Shown piece after piece: positions 60,955 to 64,000 of a stretch of 64,000 nucleotides of DNA. Made by a program: the position numbers and the translations under genes. This DNA is from Emticicia fluvialis (GTDB lineage Bacteria; Bacteroidota; Bacteroidia; Cytophagales; Spirosomataceae). The stretch covers positions 1 through 64,000 of the forward strand of contig NZ_JANUSD010000016.1 of assembly GCF_024793945.1 (NCBI RefSeq), in the 5' to 3' direction. The notes under the pieces are model-generated. The model had not been told where the DNA came from. It did not search any database and worked only from the letters and a program-made list of their open reading frames with translations. How positions within the stretch are numbered: position 1 is the stretch's first letter; each line of letters starts with the position of its first letter.

Positions 60955-62114
60955 TTTACAAATCGTTTAAACCAGAAATCTCTTAATAATGGTGATCGAA
61001 ACACATAAAGATTATTTTCTTCCATGAGATATCCGTCGTTAATAAGCATACTTAATAGCATAGCCAGTATTCTATCAACTTTTTCAATGTCGGTTACGTT
61101 TTCAGCTATTTTATTACGAAGATTTTCACGTCGGCTACCTGTTCTTTCACTACATATATGCATTAACATAATCGTTGCTTGGTCGCACAAGTCACCATAT
61201 TGCTCTTCCAATCGTTCAACCCATGTATTGAAATGACTTTCCTCTATCAGTATATTGTATGCTTTATCCACAATTAACAAATCAACTGGTTTCTTTTGAA
61301 CCTTATTAAGAAAATCTATTTTTTCAGCCATCAATTGGAGGAAAAATGGTAGACAGTAGCCCAATTTTTTAATAATTGCCCGAATTACTTCATCATTCAA
61401 TTCTATGTTATTATCACCTGCCAGCTTTTTCAACATGGCTCTGCTGGTAGGTTCATCAAAAGATTCGAGGTCGTGTTCTTTTAAATCGTTAGTAGCTTTA
61501 CTAAGTTTATGAATTGCTGTGAAGTTCTCAATACCCACTGAACTACAGAATATCCAACGGATTTTTGAGCCCGGCTTTATTCTTTGGCTTCGTAACCAAT
61601 GAAGAAAATTAGTAACAGTTTCATGCCCATTCTCTTGCTTTATCATGATAGATAATAAGACTGTAATCTCATCAAAGAAAATTAAAGTTGGCTCGTCATG
61701 GTTCAATAAATCACTTAATTTACTGAAAACATCCTCCTTATTTTCTTGCCAATTTAACGAAACCTCCACGCCTGCGACTTTTAAATCGGGTTTTATTTTT
61801 GAAATAAACTCAATAAGATTATTTCCCTTATCTTTTACTTTTTGCCATCCTCTACTGTTTTTCTGAAGTGCATTTATGAAATTTTCAACAAATGTTTTTT
61901 CGTTAGTACACTGTTCTAAATTAAGCGAAATAGTCTGCCAGCCATCTACCTCAGCTTTTTCTAAAAGCCTCAGTGCGAAAGAGGTTTTACCCACCCTACG
62001 AGGAGATGGAAATATAAAATTATTCGACTGTATCATTCTCCATATATAAGGCAGTTCAATTTCTCTCCCAAAAAAATCATCACCTTCTACCGGGGTACCT
62101 GTTCTTATTTTCAT
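60951..62114 (-). CDS. AAA ATPase (Orc1/Cdc6-like), partner of the TPR-ATPase
   Basis: A 387-residue AAA ATPase. It begins KIRTGTPVEGDDFFGREIEL (a typical FxGR-E sensor of this family), with Walker A SPRRVGKTSFALRLL near 37-51, Walker B PTLIFFDEITVLL near 149-161, sensor RIRWIFCSSVGIE-like RWIFCSSVGIENF, and a C-terminal winged helix. Relatives bind DNA or act as NTPase switches. It overlaps the TPR-ATPase gene by ATGA, so the products are made together and probably interact. A palindromic operator lies 30 bases upstream. Confidence 0.85.
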   Translation of the reverse strand: MKIRTGTPVEGDDFFGREIELPYIWRMIQSNNFIFPSPRRVGKTSFALRLLEKAEVDGWQTISLNLEQCTNEKTFVENFINALQKNSRGWQKVKDKGNNLIEFISKIKPDLKVAGVEVSLNWQENKEDVFSKLSDLLNHDEPTLIFFDEITVLLSIMIKQENGHETVTNFLHWLRSQRIKPGSKIRWIFCSSVGIENFTAIHKLSKATNDLKEHDLESFDEPTSRAMLKKLAGDNNIELNDEVIRAIIKKLGYCLPFFLQLMAEKIDFLNKVQKKPVDLLIVDKAYNILIEESHFNTWVERLEEQYGDLCDQATIMLMHICSERTGSRRENLRNKIAENVTDIEKVDRILAMLLSMLINDGYLMEENNLYVFRSPLLRDFWFKRFVK

Positions 62115-62140
62115 CTATATAAGTTGTTTTAAGTTTGACA

Positions 62141-62184
62141 CAAATATATATACAAATTTGTATATATACATTTTTGTATATATA
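62141..62184 (-). promoter_or_regulatory. Palindromic operator with -7 element
   Basis: A perfect 24-bp palindrome at 62145-62168 (centre ACAAATTTGT, outer TATATA arms) and an overlapping inverted repeat TATATATACA/TGTATATATA at 62161-62184. On the minus strand the adjoining TATATTTG (62148-62141) matches the -7 consensus TAnnTTTG. So a repressor dimer bound here would block the two-ATPase operon. No -33 element with good spacing is visible. Confidence 0.6.
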
Positions 62185-62253
62185 AATTTTCAAAATAAAA
62201 AACAACCAACCCAAACGGATTGGCTGTTTCTGAATCCCCTTATTTGTAAAAAA

Positions 62254-62637
62254 TCAAAACAGCTTCTTTTTCTGCCTGGCTTTTTCGAGGTCTTTCTGGA
62301 GTTCAAGCACGCGGGCTTCCAGTTTAGAGCGGTCGCGGTTGATTTTGATAACGCTGTCGCGCATCACGGCAATGACCGACTGAAACGAGGCCGTCATGCC
62401 TTTGCTAAGGCTGTAAAGTTCGGTGGCGTTGCGGGTGTCTATCAGGCTTTTGGCCAGCCATTCTTTATGAATCCGCAGGGAGTCCTGCAGTGCCTTTTTA
62501 TCGGCCACCAACGTTTTGTTTTCTTTGGTAACCACCTTGTAATCTTTCAGTTTTCTGAATGCTCCCTGCGCCCAGATGGTGCCTCCGATGGTTGCCAGAA
62601 CGGATACCCCCAATATGATTTGTCTGATACGGTTCAT
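62254..62637 (-). CDS. Spanin-like phage lysis protein
   Basis: A 127-residue protein with an N-terminal transmembrane helix or uncleaved signal anchor (IILGVSVLATIGGTIWAQGA) and a long coiled coil to the end, ending KARQKKKLF. The type II topology and coiled coil, together with an ATGA overlap with the holin gene upstream, fit an inner-membrane spanin (Rz-like). I do not see a small Rz1-like lipoprotein. Moderate GC. Confidence 0.65.
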   Translation of the reverse strand: MNRIRQIILGVSVLATIGGTIWAQGAFRKLKDYKVVTKENKTLVADKKALQDSLRIHKEWLAKSLIDTRNATELYSLSKGMTASFQSVIAVMRDSVIKINRDRSKLEARVLELQKDLEKARQKKKLF

Positions 62638-63161
62638 TGTCTGGCTTGGTTGGATGGGTTAGGAATCTGGTCTGCATCTCCGCCCGAGCTGATGAAAGTC
62701 TCAACTTTGTCTATCACGGCGGTTGGCATTCTGATGCCGAAAATCCGGCTCAGATTATCTTTAATCGACAGAAATTCGATACCTGCAAAAAACAGCATGG
62801 AGGTCATCATCGGGATATTGAGGTAATAGCTGTCAACAAAAGGCGCACCGTCTTTGATGTTCATGAGGAAGAGCATCATCGTGAAGGTCCAGAGGGCCAT
62901 CAGAAAAATAACATAACCCAGCACCTTTTTAACACCTTTTTCTTTCAACAATTTATAGTCGTAAGTACCGGTTTTTTTAGCCAACCGTACACCAATATAC
63001 GTATCAATTGAAATCATAAAAAAAAGGAAGATAAACAGCACTCCGTCAACCTGCCACGACTGCACCACAAATTTGAGCAGCGTAGACAGTAAAGCAAAAA
63101 ATGACACCATGTAAGGATGGTCTATGATTTGCTGTTTGAAATTAAGCATCATTGTTTTCAT
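62634..63161 (-). CDS. Phage holin family protein
   Basis: A 175-residue membrane protein with hydrophobic segments at about residues 19-33, 39-50 (VLFIFLFFMISIDTYIGVRL), 81-101 (VLGYVIFLMALWTFTMMLFL) and 118-130. The DTYIGVRLAKK and KVLGYVIF pattern is that of the holin 4/toxin-secretion-type phage holins. It permeabilises the inner membrane so that the amidase can reach the wall. It overlaps the spanin-like gene by four bases. Confidence 0.85.
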   Translation of the reverse strand: MKTMMLNFKQQIIDHPYMVSFFALLSTLLKFVVQSWQVDGVLFIFLFFMISIDTYIGVRLAKKTGTYDYKLLKEKGVKKVLGYVIFLMALWTFTMMLFLMNIKDGAPFVDSYYLNIPMMTSMLFFAGIEFLSIKDNLSRIFGIRMPTAVIDKVETFISSGGDADQIPNPSNQARQ

Positions 63162-63186
63162 TGTTGTGTGGAAATTAATTGGTAAT

Positions 63187-63717
63187 CTAAAACTTGCTGG
63201 CCAGTACGTTTGTCATCTCCTCAACCAGAAGATTAAAGAACGTATCATACTGCTGCATATCATATTTGTTTGATATAAAGCAGACCTCAACCAGTACATT
63301 TAAACCCAGAGGCCTCATCATGCCGAGCTTTTTATGCTGGCTGTCGCGCTCGCGTTTTACGCCCCTGTTTCTGATAATGAGCGTTGAGGCGATGGTATCA
63401 ACCAATGATTTAGCCAGCGCAAGCTCGGCAGCATTGGCGTCATCGGCCACGAAGACCTCACATCCGGTGGCTTTGGGGCCACCGGCATTAAAATGGAAAT
63501 CGCAGATGATATCGCCAGGTTGAGAGATTTTCCTGATTTCAGTAATGGTCTGACTTAAATCCCAGGCGTCGTTATCATTCCAGACCTGCGCGTCCTTTTC
63601 CCTCAACGATTGAGTGACAGCATTGCGGAGCCTGATTGTTTCATCCGCTTCATTTCTCCCGGCATGCACAGCACCCGGGTCTTTCCGGTTATGCCCGGCG
63701 GTTATTATTAGTTGCAT
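63187..63717 (-). CDS. N-acetylmuramoyl-L-alanine amidase (endolysin)
   Basis: A 176-residue Amidase_3-type zinc hydrolase that cuts the bond between N-acetylmuramic acid and L-alanine in peptidoglycan. Motifs are ITAGHNRKDPGA at 4-15 (His8 binds zinc), NEADETIRLRNAV (Glu ligand region), DFHFNAGG near 75-82 (second His) and VLVEVCFISN near the C terminus (catalytic Glu). No signal peptide, so export depends on the holin. It lies 25 bases upstream of the holin gene. Confidence 0.9.
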   Translation of the reverse strand: MQLIITAGHNRKDPGAVHAGRNEADETIRLRNAVTQSLREKDAQVWNDNDAWDLSQTITEIRKISQPGDIICDFHFNAGGPKATGCEVFVADDANAAELALAKSLVDTIASTLIIRNRGVKRERDSQHKKLGMMRPLGLNVLVEVCFISNKYDMQQYDTFFNLLVEEMTNVLASKF

Positions 63718-63732
63718 GGGGGGATAGTAATT

Positions 63733-64000
63733 TTATATAGCTGTCGACTCGATAGATTCCCAAGAAGAACCATTATAAAAACAAAATTTTCCTAGAGAAG
63801 TATCAAATACAATCAATCCTGTTGGAGGTGCCGTATCATTATCACCTTTAATAGCAACTCTCTGTGCTGAGTTCATACGCGGTAATAATACACCTTTTGT
63901 CGTGCTGGCAATATCCAAAATTGCCGAAGTTTTAGGCGAAATATTCCCAATACTGACCTGACCACCAAATGGATTCAGAAACAGGTCTTTTGCAGTAATG
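63733..64000 (-). CDS. Phage tail-fibre C terminus (partial)
   Basis: Open from the window edge; the visible 88 codons read KDLFLNPFGGQVSIGNISPK, then SAILDIASTTKGVLLPRMNS, and end GLIVFDTSLGKFCFYNGSSW and a short tail. The DIASTTKGVLLPRMT-like block followed by a YNGSSW end is typical of tail-fibre or structural proteins of Bacteroidota phages. The gene's start is outside the window. It lies 15 bases upstream of the amidase gene. Confidence 0.8.
   Translation of the reverse strand, partial: ITAKDLFLNPFGGQVSIGNISPKTSAILDIASTTKGVLLPRMNSAQRVAIKGDNDTAPPTGLIVFDTSLGKFCFYNGSSWESIESTAI

Larger units (their letters stand above)
62254..64000 (-). mobile_element. End of a prophage (lysis cassette and tail fibre)
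   Basis: Tail-fibre C terminus, amidase, holin and spanin-like gene follow each other on the minus strand with short spacing. This is the usual order at the end of the late region of a tailed phage. The rest lies beyond the right edge of the window, so I cannot tell a complete prophage from a remnant or tailocin. Confidence 0.7.

Overview
The window comes from a Bacteroidota chromosome. This is supported by a TTG-20 nt-TAnnTTTG promoter in front of the tRNA gene, a DUF349 protein, a Bacteroidota-type integrase with DUF3871 and DUF3127 backbone genes, and weak ribosome binding sites throughout. I cannot place it to order; a Chitinophagales-like genome would fit. Core genes (pdxH, the DUF349 gene, the acyltransferase, the AraC regulator, the VWA lipoprotein) have moderate GC. 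Most accessory genes are clearly AT-rich.

Layout. Bases 1-1650 hold three small orphan genes behind a hairpin repeat. Bases 1800-3050 hold a decayed gene, a REP-associated tyrosine transposase (RAYT) and three paired-hairpin REP elements. pdxH and a DUF349 gene follow divergently, then tRNA-Thr(UGU). A genomic island of about 25.8 kb (6416-32221) is inserted in that tRNA gene. It is bounded by a perfect 50-bp duplication of the tRNA 3' half, has tandem 12-bp repeats just inside each end, and carries a tyrosine integrase beside the right end. Its left half is a DNA-phosphorothioation-type defence locus. A plus-strand operon encodes SspB-, SspC- and SspD-like proteins plus a four-helix membrane protein and a nucleoside-deoxyribosyltransferase-like enzyme. 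A convergent seven-gene minus-strand operon encodes a cysteine desulfurase, a PLD-helicase, a small protein, a Rad50/DndD-like ATPase, an unknown protein, a GIY-YIG-like protein and a DndB-like DGQHR protein. Its right half is the mobile-element backbone (DUF3871, frameshifted RecA-like ATPase, membrane-anchored J-domain operon, XRE regulator, DUF3127, primase-helicase, helix-turn-helix proteins, integrase).

Bases 32357-43699 hold a type I restriction-modification operon (hsdM, PD-(D/E)XK nuclease, hsdS, hsdR, SIR2-like protein), flanked by a frameshifted Nmad2 gene and a probably truncated gene. Bases 43950-47713 hold membrane, secreted and lipoprotein genes and an acyltransferase.

Bases 47971-54260 are an array of small AT-rich orphan genes, all on the plus strand. 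Many are separated by a composite three-hairpin repeat, and the array contains partial gene duplicates and broken genes. The hairpin is shared with the start of the window. It looks like a plastic cassette-type array, perhaps of immunity genes; no integrase was found for it.

Bases 54286-57882 are ordinary chromosomal genes. Bases 57937-62114 encode an overlapping pair of ATPases, one with nine TPR-like repeats, behind a palindromic operator. The right edge (62254-64000) is a phage lysis cassette (spanin-like, holin, amidase) preceded by the end of a tail-fibre gene, so a prophage probably continues beyond the window.
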